Assembly: GCA_041946685.1 (NCBI GenBank)
Contig: JBHGAV010000031.1
Location: 1-47,234, forward strand
Source: JBHGAV01 sp041946685
Lineage (GTDB): Bacteria; Acidobacteriota; Terriglobia; Bryobacterales; Bryobacteraceae
Length of the DNA: 47,234 bases
Reading direction: 5' to 3'
The position numbers and the translations under genes are program-made. Under the pieces are notes generated by a model. It was not told the origin of the DNA. It did not search any database and worked only from the letters and a program-made list of their open reading frames with translations. Positions 33,346 to 40,894 of this stretch are shown one piece after another. Numbering within the stretch: position 1 is the stretch's first letter; each line of letters begins with the position of its first letter.

Positions 33346-34338
33346 CTAAAGAACTCTGGGCTTGATCACGGCCACGTCCAGGGGCCGCATGGCGGACACC
33401 AAGGCGTCGAACATCGCATCGTCGCGGTACGCGCCCACGATCGCTCCGCCGGAGCCGGCGAAATTGGCGGAGGCGCCCACTTGGCGCGCCGCACGGATCA
33501 TGCGCAGGTTCCCTTCGCTGATTTCGTAGATGCGCGCCCTAAGATCGAAGTTAGCGTCGATCAGCTTGTCCAGGGCGGAGTAATCGCGGCGCAGCAGGGC
33601 GTCGCGACCCTGATCGGCGTAGTCCGCCCAGGTCCGCATTGCCTCTACCACCTGCGGCTCGCCGGCTCTCCAACGTTCCCGGACGTTGCTGTGAAACACC
33701 TCGGTGCCCTCGCTCAGGCTGGTCCGGTAGGCGACGTAGAGGTGGGGCAGCAGCGCCGGGTCGAGCCGCTCGTAGCGGCCGTAGCCCTGCGTCTCCATCA
33801 GCTCGCGGCTGAAGTCCATGTACATCAAACCTTCGTAGACCTGGATGACACGGTCCTGGGGTCCCGCCGGCACGCCGAGCTCCACGGTCTCGGTTTCGTG
33901 GACCAACTTAGCCTGGATCGGGAGTGGGATTTCCACGCCAAAATACCGGCACAGAGCGCGAAGAGCAGCCGTGATGATGGCGCTCGATCCGCCCAGCCCC
34001 AGGCGCAGCGGAATGGTCGATTCGTACTCCAGGGTGAAGTTGCGGTTTTCCAGGGCGATGCCCTCTTTCCTGCAATAATCGATAAACCGCACGATCAAAG
34101 CCTGGATGATACGGATGCCTCCGTAGTATCCGCGCCAGCGCGTGACGCCGTAGAGGTCCTCCAGGCTCTCGAACACCGGCATGTCGGCCTTGGAAGGCTT
34201 AATTTCCAGCCGTGCGCTGGGATAGAGCACCACTCGGGCCCTGAAGTTTCTCACCAGTAACGAGATGGTCTTGCCGAAGTATCCGTCACTGGGATTGCCT
34301 AGGAAACCGGCTCTGGCGTATGCATAGGTTTCGAGCAT
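33346..34338 (-). CDS. GHMP kinase resembling plant glucuronokinase
   Basis: A 330-residue GHMP small-molecule kinase. The ATP-binding GLGGSSA motif is at 114-120, and the C-terminal motif GSGGAIV is near 300. The N terminus (AGFLGNPSD...FGKTIS near 10-25), the YYGGIR segment near 71, AGPQDRVIQVYEGL near 155 and MDFS near 172 closely follow plant glucuronokinase, which makes glucuronate-1-phosphate from D-glucuronate and ATP. Substrate assignment is inference from my recall of that family; L-arabinokinase or another sugar kinase is the alternative. Divergent from dtd (33 bp). Confidence 0.75.
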   Translation of the reverse strand: MLETYAYARAGFLGNPSDGYFGKTISLLVRNFRARVVLYPSARLEIKPSKADMPVFESLEDLYGVTRWRGYYGGIRIIQALIVRFIDYCRKEGIALENRNFTLEYESTIPLRLGLGGSSAIITAALRALCRYFGVEIPLPIQAKLVHETETVELGVPAGPQDRVIQVYEGLMYMDFSRELMETQGYGRYERLDPALLPHLYVAYRTSLSEGTEVFHSNVRERWRAGEPQVVEAMRTWADYADQGRDALLRRDYSALDKLIDANFDLRARIYEISEGNLRMIRAARQVGASANFAGSGGAIVGAYRDDAMFDALVSAMRPLDVAVIKPRVL

Positions 34339-34371
34339 GGGACCGCACCCATTTTGCCATACTGGATGAGT

Positions 34372-34821
34372 ATGCGCGCGGTGGTGCAGCGAGTGTCAGA
34401 GGCAAGAGTGGAGGTGGAAGGGCGGCGGGTGGGCGAGATCGGTCCCGGTCTCTTGATCCTGTTGGCGGTCTCAAAGACGGACACACGCCGGGACGCCGAA
34501 TACATGGCGGACAAGGTGACCGGGCTCCGGATCTTTGCCGATGAAGCGGGCAAGATGAACCGCAGCATCAAGGAGACCGGCGGCAGCCTGCTGGTGATTT
34601 CCCAATTCACTCTCTACGGCGACGTAAGAAGAGGGCGCCGGCCGGGCTTCGACCAAGCCGCCGATCCCGAGCAGGCGCGCGTGCTGTACGAGTACTTCCT
34701 TCAAGCGGTACGCGGCCGGGGGGTCGAAGTCCAGACGGGCGTCTTCCAGGCGCTCATGTCAGTACATTTGGTCAACCAAGGTCCTGTAACTATAATTGTC
34801 GACTCAGAGGCGGTAACTTGA
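34372..34821 (+). CDS. dtd: D-aminoacyl-tRNA deacylase
   Basis: Dtd removes D-amino acids (and glycine from misacylated tRNA-Ala) from tRNA. The ATG at 34372 gives 149 residues starting MRAVVQRVS, as in the family. The catalytic SQFTLYGD motif is near 77-84 and the cross-subunit NQGPVTI motif is near 136-142. It lies 33 bp from the divergent glucuronokinase gene. Its stop overlaps the -35 of the following gene's predicted promoter. Confidence 0.95.
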   Translation: MRAVVQRVSEARVEVEGRRVGEIGPGLLILLAVSKTDTRRDAEYMADKVTGLRIFADEAGKMNRSIKETGGSLLVISQFTLYGDVRRGRRPGFDQAADPEQARVLYEYFLQAVRGRGVEVQTGVFQALMSVHLVNQGPVTIIVDSEAVT

Positions 34822-34848
34822 CACGCTGTATCGCAATGGTGATATCGT
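34818..34848 (+). promoter_or_regulatory. Predicted sigma-70 promoter for the small basic protein
   Basis: A perfect TTGACA (-35) at 34818-34823 overlaps the dtd stop. The best -10 is TATCGT at 34843-34848 (19-base spacer) or GATATC at 34841-34846 (17-base spacer). Transcription would start about 10 bases before the preferred ATG at 34865. Confidence 0.4.
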
Positions 34849-34864
34849 AGTTATGGGAGATGAA

Positions 34865-35140
34865 ATGCCAAGACCCGCTAAATCACTTCAGGACGCATCG
34901 TTCCTAACCGCGGCGCTGGAAGGACTCGAGCTGCAACGGCAGCGAATCGAGGAGCAGATAGCTCAAGTGAAAGCCATGCTAGGTGGACGGCAGGGCAGGC
35001 TCGGGGCGGCGGTACGTGCCGGAAAGCCCGCCAGGAAGAGGCTGCTCAGTCCTGAAGCGAGGAAACGCATCGCGATGGCGCAGAAGAAGCGCTGGGCAGA
35101 GTACCGCAAGAAGCAGGCTGCGCAGGCGAAGGAAGCCTGA
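34865..35140 (+). CDS. Small basic protein with coiled coil and Lys/Arg-rich tail
   Basis: The ATG at 34865 has GGGAG five bases before it; an ATG at 34853 lacks such a site. The 91-residue product has a helical, coiled-coil-like stretch at about 10-32 (ALEGLELQRQRIEEQIAQVK) and a basic tail with the motif LSPEARKRIAMAQKKRWAEY near 62-81. This architecture suggests nucleic-acid binding, perhaps as a small oligomerising nucleoid or RNA-binding protein, but no named family is recognised. It has its own promoter. Confidence 0.7.
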   Translation: MPRPAKSLQDASFLTAALEGLELQRQRIEEQIAQVKAMLGGRQGRLGAAVRAGKPARKRLLSPEARKRIAMAQKKRWAEYRKKQAAQAKEA

Positions 35141-35175
35141 TTCGCGCAGAGAGAGGACAGGCCGTAGCCACCAGG

Positions 35176-35201
35176 GCGGGCAACTCCTCGCACGAGCCCG
35201 C
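35176..35201. terminator. Weak hairpin between convergent genes
   Basis: GCGGGC at 35176-35181 pairs with GCCCGC at 35196-35201 across a 14-base loop, in the 73-bp gap between two convergent genes. There is no U-tract on either side, so it is at best a weak or Rho-assisted terminator. Confidence 0.2.
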
Positions 35202-35213
35202 TTGCCGGTGCGG

Positions 35214-36248
35214 CTAATGCGCCGGCGCCTTCAGATATTTGTCCAGGAAGGCGATCACTGTCTGCCAGGTTGGTGCATAGGGCGCCGGGTTCACCACCGT
35301 GCATCCCACGGCTGCCGTGGACCGTATCGTTGCTGCTTCGCGAATCGCGTCGTTGGTGAGAAAGCTCAGCCACGGCCCATGACCGGCCTTTGGCAGGTTG
35401 ATGAAGACGGCGTCCTTGCAAGCCTTGTTGAGCGCCATGTACAGGGCCTCACCCTGGTTGTGGGGGACCAGAGGGTCGGAGCTTCCGTGAAGGATCATGA
35501 TCGGAGCGTCGGCCGGAGTGATGTAATTCATCGGGCTGGCCGCCTTCACCTTCTCCGGACAGCTCTGTATCGGGCAGCCCAGTAAGCGCGATTCCGGCGA
35601 TTCCTCGCTGTCGTGGCAGGCTGTCCCTTCGCACTTTCTGAGGGCCCAGGCGTCCATGGTAAGGAAGTTGGTCGGTGGGTAGAAGGCCACTGCCGCCTGG
35701 ACTGAGCTTGACACCCCGGTAATCCCCACCGCGCCCTCCATCTCAGGCGCGTCTCCGGTTACGGCCGCCATGGCGCTGGTCCACCCGCCGGAGCTATCGC
35801 CCATAATCGCGACGCGGTCCGGATCCAGGTTGTACTTCGCAGCGTTTGCCCGCAGCCAACGGATCGCCGCCTTGACATCGTGCAGGCTGCCCGGAAACTT
35901 CACCTGCGAGCTGGACCTGACGGAAACGCCGGCCACCGCGTAGCCCGATGAATTCAGTTGTGCCGCAACAAGGCCGGCGCCGGACTTGCCGGTGTCGCCC
36001 ATCCAGGCCGAGCCACTCGTCCACAAGACCAGCGGCAAGGCCTTGCCCGCCGTCTGCGGAAGGTAGAGATCCAGCTTGTGGCCGTTGCTGGTTGGCGGGT
36101 CTGCTGGAGCGTACTCGATCTCAGGGAAACTCGGCGCCCTGCCCTGAGGCGCGGAGAGGTCACCAGCCGGAGGTTGGGCCGTAGCACTCATTGCGGTCAG
36201 TGCGGCAGCAACGGACAAGAATCTTACACTGCCTCTTAGAATGGACAT
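35214..36248 (-). CDS. Secreted alpha/beta-hydrolase (esterase/lipase-like)
   Basis: The ATG at 36248 gives 344 residues with a signal peptide (about 1-24). The nucleophile elbow is GDSSGG with S152; the acid and base are probably D in HGSSDPLVP and H in AGHGPW. The oxyanion region, usually HGGG in this group, reads WTSGSAWM, so the histidine is absent. Four or more cysteines in 'CEGTACHD' and 'CPIQSC' may form disulfides outside the cytoplasm. The layout resembles secreted feruloyl-esterase or BD-FAE-type carboxylesterases acting on plant or microbial polymers. Upstream lies the longest gap of the window (242 bp), in which I see no gene. Confidence 0.8.
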   Translation of the reverse strand: MSILRGSVRFLSVAAALTAMSATAQPPAGDLSAPQGRAPSFPEIEYAPADPPTSNGHKLDLYLPQTAGKALPLVLWTSGSAWMGDTGKSGAGLVAAQLNSSGYAVAGVSVRSSSQVKFPGSLHDVKAAIRWLRANAAKYNLDPDRVAIMGDSSGGWTSAMAAVTGDAPEMEGAVGITGVSSSVQAAVAFYPPTNFLTMDAWALRKCEGTACHDSEESPESRLLGCPIQSCPEKVKAASPMNYITPADAPIMILHGSSDPLVPHNQGEALYMALNKACKDAVFINLPKAGHGPWLSFLTNDAIREAATIRSTAAVGCTVVNPAPYAPTWQTVIAFLDKYLKAPAH

Positions 36249-36490
36249 GGGGCTCCGTTTCCAGATTACGCCAACTCGCGAAAAACGGCCATCGGCCTGC
36301 CGGGCAGCCGCAGCACTGCCATGAAAGCGTCCAGTACTACCACCGGCAAGACGCGTCAAGGCCCAATACTCCCAGGACTAAGGTGGAATCATCACCCTTT
36401 TGGGGGTAGTAGATTGAAGTAACTCGCAGTGCCCGGCTAACTTAAGTACACGTGATTTGTCACCCAAGCTTGTCCGCAGCAGCCCTGAGG

Positions 36491-37135
36491 CTATTCCGCG
36501 GACTTGGTGGCCGCCGCCTCGCGCGCGCGGGCGGGCATCGCTTCCACCTGTTCCAGGGCGCGGGTCTGCCGCCAGGTGTAAATCATACGGTGGGCCACGG
36601 TGAGGTTGGCGAGCACGGCGATGACCCAAAGCACCTGGGCCATGCGGCCGGTGAGCGCCCCGATGATCAGCAGCACCGTCCGCTCGGGCCGCTCCATGAA
36701 CCCAACTTTGCAGAGAGGAATGGTACACTCGGCGCGGGCGCGCGTGTAACTCACCATGACGCTGCCGGTCATGACCACGGCGGTCAACACCACATAGAAG
36801 AACCGGTTGATCGAGGCGTAGTAGACCAGCAGGCCCATCAGCACGACCAGATCGGAGTAGCGGTCCAGCACCGAGTCGAAGAAGCCGCCGAAGCGGGTCA
36901 CGCGGTTGGTCTCGCGGGCCACGCGGCCGTCCACCATGTCGAACAGTCCGGCGGCCATGACGACCAGCCCCGCGGCGACAAAGCGTCCGGAGGCCAGCAG
37001 GGCCGCCGCTGCGCCGTTGACGAGCAGGCCCAGGAAGGTGAGCACGTTGGGGTGAATCCGCGACAGAGCCAGCGCTCGCACGATGGCGAGGACCACTTTG
37101 TCGCACGCCGTACCAATGGCCCGCGTAAACGTCAT
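36491..37135 (-). CDS. CDP-alcohol phosphatidyltransferase
   Basis: A 214-residue membrane enzyme that exchanges CMP of a CDP-diacylglycerol (or similar) for an alcohol. The family motif D66xxDGxxARx8GxxxDxxxD is complete (D66, D69, G70, A73, R74, G83, D87, D91), with six or so membrane helices around it. The length and motif place it near phosphatidylinositol-phosphate synthase or phosphatidylglycerophosphate synthase; the alcohol cannot be assigned. The start overlaps the greA stop by 4 bp. Confidence 0.85.
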   Translation of the reverse strand: MTFTRAIGTACDKVVLAIVRALALSRIHPNVLTFLGLLVNGAAAALLASGRFVAAGLVVMAAGLFDMVDGRVARETNRVTRFGGFFDSVLDRYSDLVVLMGLLVYYASINRFFYVVLTAVVMTGSVMVSYTRARAECTIPLCKVGFMERPERTVLLIIGALTGRMAQVLWVIAVLANLTVAHRMIYTWRQTRALEQVEAMPARAREAAATKSAE

Positions 37136-37602
37136 TCCGTCGCGTCGTGGATCGTGACCAGCTTCACGATCTCCATTTCCCTCACCCCGCCGGGGATGTT
37201 GACCTTCACCGTGTCTCCGAGGGACTTGCCAAGCAAGCTGCGGCCGATCGGGGAGCTGGTGGAGATTCGCCCCGCCGCAACGTCGGCGTCCTCGCTGGTG
37301 ACGAGTTTATATGTTATTTCCTGGTCCTTGCCCAAGTCCAGCACGACCACTGTGGAGCCCAAGCCAACCTTGTCGGACGGAAGTTTGGACAGGTCCACCA
37401 TGGAGATCTCGGACAGGCGGGCCTTGAGCTGTCCGAGGCGTGCGTTCACAAAGCCCTGGCGCTCCTTCGCCGCGTGAAACTCCGCGTTCTCGCTGAGGTC
37501 CCCGTGGGCCCTCGCCCTCAGGATCTCCTTCGGCAGTTCATGCCGGAGTTCGTGCTCCAGCGCCGCAATCTCATCCTGCAGCTTCTTTTTGATGTCTTCC
37601 AT
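37132..37602 (-). CDS. greA: Transcription elongation factor GreA
   Basis: GreA enters the RNA polymerase secondary channel and helps backtracked complexes cleave RNA. The 156-residue length is normal: an N-terminal coiled coil (about 1-75) with the acidic tip GDLSENAEFHAAKERQ near 34-49, and a C-terminal FKBP-like domain with TSSPIGRSLLGKSLGDTV. A TATAAT box at 37629-37634 may be its -10. The ATG has only a distant GGGAG, part of a small hairpin with CTCC, so translation may be limited by structure. Confidence 0.95.
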   Translation of the reverse strand: MEDIKKKLQDEIAALEHELRHELPKEILRARAHGDLSENAEFHAAKERQGFVNARLGQLKARLSEISMVDLSKLPSDKVGLGSTVVVLDLGKDQEITYKLVTSEDADVAAGRISTSSPIGRSLLGKSLGDTVKVNIPGGVREMEIVKLVTIHDATE

Positions 37603-37628
37603 TAGGAGGGCACGGCTCCCAGATGCAC

Positions 37629-37634
37629 ATTATA
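37629..37634 (-). promoter_or_regulatory. TATAAT -10 element upstream of greA
   Basis: A perfect -10 TATAAT (minus strand) lies 27 bases before the greA ATG and just past the stop of the upstream gene. No good -35 is seen at 16-18 bases (CCCTGG or CCTGGG), so an extended or weak promoter is likely. It would allow greA and the CDP-alcohol gene to be transcribed separately. Confidence 0.3.
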
Positions 37635-37643
37635 GAGCATCGG

Positions 37644-40052
37644 CTAAAGGCCCAGGGTGGCGCGCAAGGCACGCAGGCGTCCCGGCGAACCGAGAAAGAG
37701 GTTTTCGGGGAACCTCCGGTGGAGGAGCATATCGTCGTAGATGAACTCGGCGCCGCTGTCATTGAGCCCCATGCCGGCCAGGTACTCCAGGCGGAGGTTG
37801 CGGTCCTGGCTGATCTGGGCCCCGCGCAGCCAGAGGTTCAGATCGCCGCTCTGGCCGGCGTAGGTGGCAAGCAGGTCAACCGCGGAGCCGAAGCGCGCTT
37901 CGCGCAACGACTGCAGCACGCCCGCGTGGTCGGCGCGCGTGAGCCGCCGCTCCATCGCGTCGATATCGATTCCGGCCCGCCCCGCCTGCCCAAGAAGCAC
38001 CACATCATAGCCCGGGCCGTTCAGGTTGTTGCTCCAGATGCTTGCGCCGGGGAAGACCGAGAAAAACGTCGCGATCTCGCTCTTCACCGTATCGAGCGTG
38101 CTTTCGTAAAGCGGCACCCATTGGGCGATGACCCCTCCGGGGCTCAGTTGCCGTCTGCAAAGCTCGAAATACTCGCGCGAGTAGAGAGTAGCGGCGCCCT
38201 TGACCCAGGGGTGGATCGGGTCGGATGTGATCACGTCAAATTTCTCGCGCGTGGTGAGAATGAAATGACGCGCATCGTCATAGACGACCTCGGTGCGGCG
38301 GTCCCCGAGCACGTTGTGGTTCTGTGGGGCGAAGTACTGCGCGACCACCTTGGGCACGAGCGGTTCGATTTCCACGATCACGATTCTCCGGACGCTGGGG
38401 TGCATGGCCAGTGCCCCCGCCGTTACGCCCGCCCCGCAACCTACGACCAGCACGGTGCGCGGCTCGCCGTGAACCAGCGCCGGCAGATGTCCGAGCATGC
38501 GCTGCATGCGCATGTCCTGGAGGTCGGCCGAGGCCTCCACTTTGCCGCTGACGTGAAACTGGCGCGCCCCGTCGTCCCTGACGGAGACGGCGACCGAAGC
38601 ATTCAGGCCCTCTCCCACGTAGAGCGGCCGGGCAAAGCCGCGCATGTTCAGGCTGTGCCGGCCATAGGCGAAAACCTCCCACGGCACTGGAGACACGGTG
38701 ACAGCCAGCGCTACGGCGCAAGCTGTGATGGAGGCCACAGCCAGTGCACGGCCACCGATAGAGCGCAGTGCGGAGACGAGCGCTATCGCCGCGGCAAGAG
38801 CGGACAGCGCGATGAGCACCTGCCCCGAACGCCGTGTGCCTGCCATGGGGATCAGCAGGAGGCTGAAGGCCAGCGCGCCGACGATGGCGCCCAGGGTGTT
38901 GGCGGCATAGGTGCGGCCGGCCAGACGGGCAGGGTCCTGCCCCGGCTGCGCAGCCGCCGCCAAGGCCAGTGGAAAGCTGGCGCCCCAGAGGCAGGCCGCC
39001 GGCAGCACCACCCACAGGCACCGCATCAGGTCGAGTTGGAAGGTCACCCACGGCCTTGTCGAGTAGGCCGTGCTGATCGGAGTCAAGGGCAAGGTGGACG
39101 ATATGGAATAGGCGGCCCAGGCGACCGCTCCGGCGATCAGCATCTGACACATCGCCAAGGCGAATCGCGGCCGCGGCGTCAGGCGGGCAACGAGCGCTCC
39201 CACGCTGCTGCCGGCAGCCAAACCCCCCAGAAACGCCGCCAGAATCAGGGAGAAGGTGTACACGGTCGGGCCGAGCGTCAGTGCAAGCAGGCGCGTCCAG
39301 ACGACCTCCGCACCGAGGGCACACATGCCGGAAAGCCCGATGACGAGGTATGCGGTCCATGCAGGGCCGGACCCGCACCCCGGTTCCCGCACCGCCCCTT
39401 CAGGAGCAGGGGAGTAGGATGTGATTGCCGCCAGGGCGAATGCCGCCAGGGCAACCGCAAGGTTCATCGCCGCGGCGGCGTAGGTCGCGGTCGAGGTGTC
39501 GTACAGTCGCAGCAGGTAGAAGCCGGCCACAAGACAGCCGGCCACCGCGCCGGCCAGGTTGCCGAAGTAGAAGAAACCCAGCCGGGCGACCCCCTCCGGG
39601 GTGGTTCTTACCCACCGCGCCACCGCGGGCAGGGAGGCGCCCATAAGAAGGGTCGGGGGAAGGAGGCAGCAAGCGCAGAACACCGCCCGCAGGAGCAGGC
39701 CGGGCGCCCCGTAGCCCACGGCGGCTGCGTAGATCCGTCCGCCGAGCGGCAGTCCGAACAGCACCAGCAGCGCGCATGCGGCGATCCCCAGTTCCAGCCA
39801 GGCGTAGACGCGCAGAGGGTGCCGGCCGGCGGAGACAAGGCGCGGCAAGAGAAGACTGCCGGCACACATCCCGCCCATGAAGGTGGCGAGCAGGACTCCG
39901 AGCGATACCGCCGTGGAGCCGATCACCAGCTCCAGCAACTGGAACCAGACGACCTCGTAGATGAGGGCCGCGCAGCCGCTGGCCGCAAACAGGATCACCA
40001 GCAAGGGCAGCGCAAAGTACGCTTTGTCGGGGCGTTTGACATGTGTTTCCAA
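37644..40052 (-). CDS. Membrane protein fused to a spermidine synthase-like domain
   Basis: An 802-residue protein: about 14 membrane helices in the first ~490 residues (an MFS-like or transport-type module, with repeated GCAALIYEVVW and GMCALGAEVVWTRLL starts) followed by an aminopropyltransferase-type methyltransferase fold. The latter shows VLVVGCGAGVTAGALAMHP, VEIEP and a DPIHPWVKGAATLYSREYF segment typical of the fused family. Whether it makes a polyamine or another product is unknown. The in-frame start is a TTG at 40052; a stop sits four codons upstream, so no longer form exists. Its first codons overlap the rpmH promoter. Confidence 0.8.
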   Translation of the reverse strand: METHVKRPDKAYFALPLLVILFAASGCAALIYEVVWFQLLELVIGSTAVSLGVLLATFMGGMCAGSLLLPRLVSAGRHPLRVYAWLELGIAACALLVLFGLPLGGRIYAAAVGYGAPGLLLRAVFCACCLLPPTLLMGASLPAVARWVRTTPEGVARLGFFYFGNLAGAVAGCLVAGFYLLRLYDTSTATYAAAAMNLAVALAAFALAAITSYSPAPEGAVREPGCGSGPAWTAYLVIGLSGMCALGAEVVWTRLLALTLGPTVYTFSLILAAFLGGLAAGSSVGALVARLTPRPRFALAMCQMLIAGAVAWAAYSISSTLPLTPISTAYSTRPWVTFQLDLMRCLWVVLPAACLWGASFPLALAAAAQPGQDPARLAGRTYAANTLGAIVGALAFSLLLIPMAGTRRSGQVLIALSALAAAIALVSALRSIGGRALAVASITACAVALAVTVSPVPWEVFAYGRHSLNMRGFARPLYVGEGLNASVAVSVRDDGARQFHVSGKVEASADLQDMRMQRMLGHLPALVHGEPRTVLVVGCGAGVTAGALAMHPSVRRIVIVEIEPLVPKVVAQYFAPQNHNVLGDRRTEVVYDDARHFILTTREKFDVITSDPIHPWVKGAATLYSREYFELCRRQLSPGGVIAQWVPLYESTLDTVKSEIATFFSVFPGASIWSNNLNGPGYDVVLLGQAGRAGIDIDAMERRLTRADHAGVLQSLREARFGSAVDLLATYAGQSGDLNLWLRGAQISQDRNLRLEYLAGMGLNDSGAEFIYDDMLLHRRFPENLFLGSPGRLRALRATLGL

Positions 40053-40065
40053 GCCCTTTTATACT
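40036..40065 (+). promoter_or_regulatory. Near-consensus promoter of the rpmH operon
   Basis: TTGACA at 40036-40041 and TATACT at 40060-40065, spaced 18 bases, give a strong sigma-70-type promoter. Transcription would start near 40072, giving a leader of about 73 bases before rpmH. It overlaps the start of the divergent membrane-spermidine synthase-like gene, so the two may interfere. Confidence 0.6.
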
Positions 40066-40144
40066 AAACGATTGGAAGCGAAGGCCGCTCCCTGTCCGGA
40101 TGCGGATTCGGTTGTGTGCCTGGCGCGAAAAACGGACGAGAAGC

Positions 40145-40312
40145 ATGCCGAAACGCACATTTCAACCGAACAACCGCAAGCGGGCCAAGACTCACGGTTT
40201 CAGGGTGAGGATGAAGACCAAGGACGGCCGGGCTGTCCTGGCGCGCCGCAGGGCCAGAGGCCGCAAGAAGCTGACCGTAAGCTCGGAGAGAGCTGTTCGC
40301 TACGCCGAATAA
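40145..40312 (+). CDS. rpmH: Ribosomal protein bL34
   Basis: The ATG at 40145 gives MPKRTFQPNNRKRAKTHGF, the typical beginning of bL34. The product has 55 residues, longer than the usual 44-50 by a short C-terminal tail ending SERAVRYAE. It is highly basic and sits in the large subunit. It opens the conserved rpmH-rnpA-yidD-yidC-jag-mnmE order. The ATG has only a weak GAGAAGC-type ribosome site. Confidence 0.97.
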   Translation: MPKRTFQPNNRKRAKTHGFRVRMKTKDGRAVLARRRARGRKKLTVSSERAVRYAE

Positions 40313-40349
40313 CCCAACCGAAAGCTCCAGGCCGGACCTGTCTTTTCCC

Positions 40350-40356
40350 AAGGAGG
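40350..40356 (+). promoter_or_regulatory. Consensus ribosome-binding site AAGGAGG for rnpA
   Basis: AAGGAGG is a full anti-16S match eight bases before a TTG at 40365. It supports a TTG start for rnpA. The rnpA frame is open back to 40281, without ATG, GTG or TTG in between, so the site decides the start. Confidence 0.5.
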
Positions 40357-40364
40357 CCCGGCTG

Positions 40365-40679
40365 TTGCGGCGAGCGGAATTCCAGGCGGTCTACGAGAAG
40401 GGTTTCCGGTTTAGCGGGCCCTACTTCGCGGCAGTCTGCTTGAAGGTCGCGGGGCAGGGCCGGGCCAAGCTTGGTTTTGCCGCCCCGAAGAGTTTGGGGA
40501 AGAGCGTGGTCAGGAACCGCTTGAGACGGAGGCTGCGCGAGGCGATACGTTTGAGCCTGAGCCGGCTTGCTCCAGAGTGGGCGGTCGTGGTTCAAGTGAG
40601 GCGTGGGGCGATGAACGCGCCGCCGGCGGATCTTGAGAAGGAGGTAGAGAGGCTCTTCGCACGATGCGCACGCTCATAA
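40365..40679 (+). CDS. rnpA: Ribonuclease P protein component
   Basis: RnpA is the protein partner of the RNase P RNA for 5' processing of tRNA. From the TTG at 40365 it has 104 residues and contains the central RNRLRRRLREAIR signature near 48-60. The upstream open codons (…SFPKEARLLRRAEF) look like the normal RnpA N terminus, so the true start may be an unusual codon such as CTG at 40293 or 40338; the TTG has the better ribosome site. It overlaps yidD by 16 bp. Confidence 0.9.
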   Translation: MRRAEFQAVYEKGFRFSGPYFAAVCLKVAGQGRAKLGFAAPKSLGKSVVRNRLRRRLREAIRLSLSRLAPEWAVVVQVRRGAMNAPPADLEKEVERLFARCARS

Positions 40680-40873
40680 CCGCCCTTCTTCGTTTCTACA
40701 AGTCCTGGATCTCACCCTGGTTGCCGTCCGCCTGCCGGTTCGAGCCTACCTGTTCCGATTACATGCGGGAGGCGGTAGAGCGGTACGGGGTGCCGCGTGG
40801 CGTGTGGCTGGGGACGAAGCGCTTGTTCCGGTGTCACCCGCTGCATCCGGGAGGATATGACCCGGTCCGCTAG
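40664..40873 (+). CDS. yidD: Membrane protein insertion efficiency factor YidD
   Basis: A 69-residue protein with an amphipathic N terminus and the three-cysteine family signature CRFEPTCSDY near 24-33 and FRCHPLHPGGYDPV near 55-68. It aids YidC-dependent membrane insertion. It overlaps the rnpA end and precedes yidC by 21 bp. Confidence 0.95.
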   Translation: MRTLITALLRFYKSWISPWLPSACRFEPTCSDYMREAVERYGVPRGVWLGTKRLFRCHPLHPGGYDPVR

Positions 40874-40894
40874 GCGGCGCCGGAGGGGAAAGGG

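Noticed and set aside
36394..36407. Short inverted repeat ACCC/GGGT with CCCAAAAGGG core in the 242-bp gap upstream of the esterase
   Set aside because: Three to four base pairs only; no match to an operator I know and no second copy noticed in the window.
37623..40067. An 814-codon open frame on the plus strand opposite the membrane-spermidine synthase gene
   Set aside because: It is a GC-rich shadow. The minus-strand protein has membrane helices and methyltransferase motifs; the plus-strand product is low-complexity Arg/Gly/Gln without any motif.
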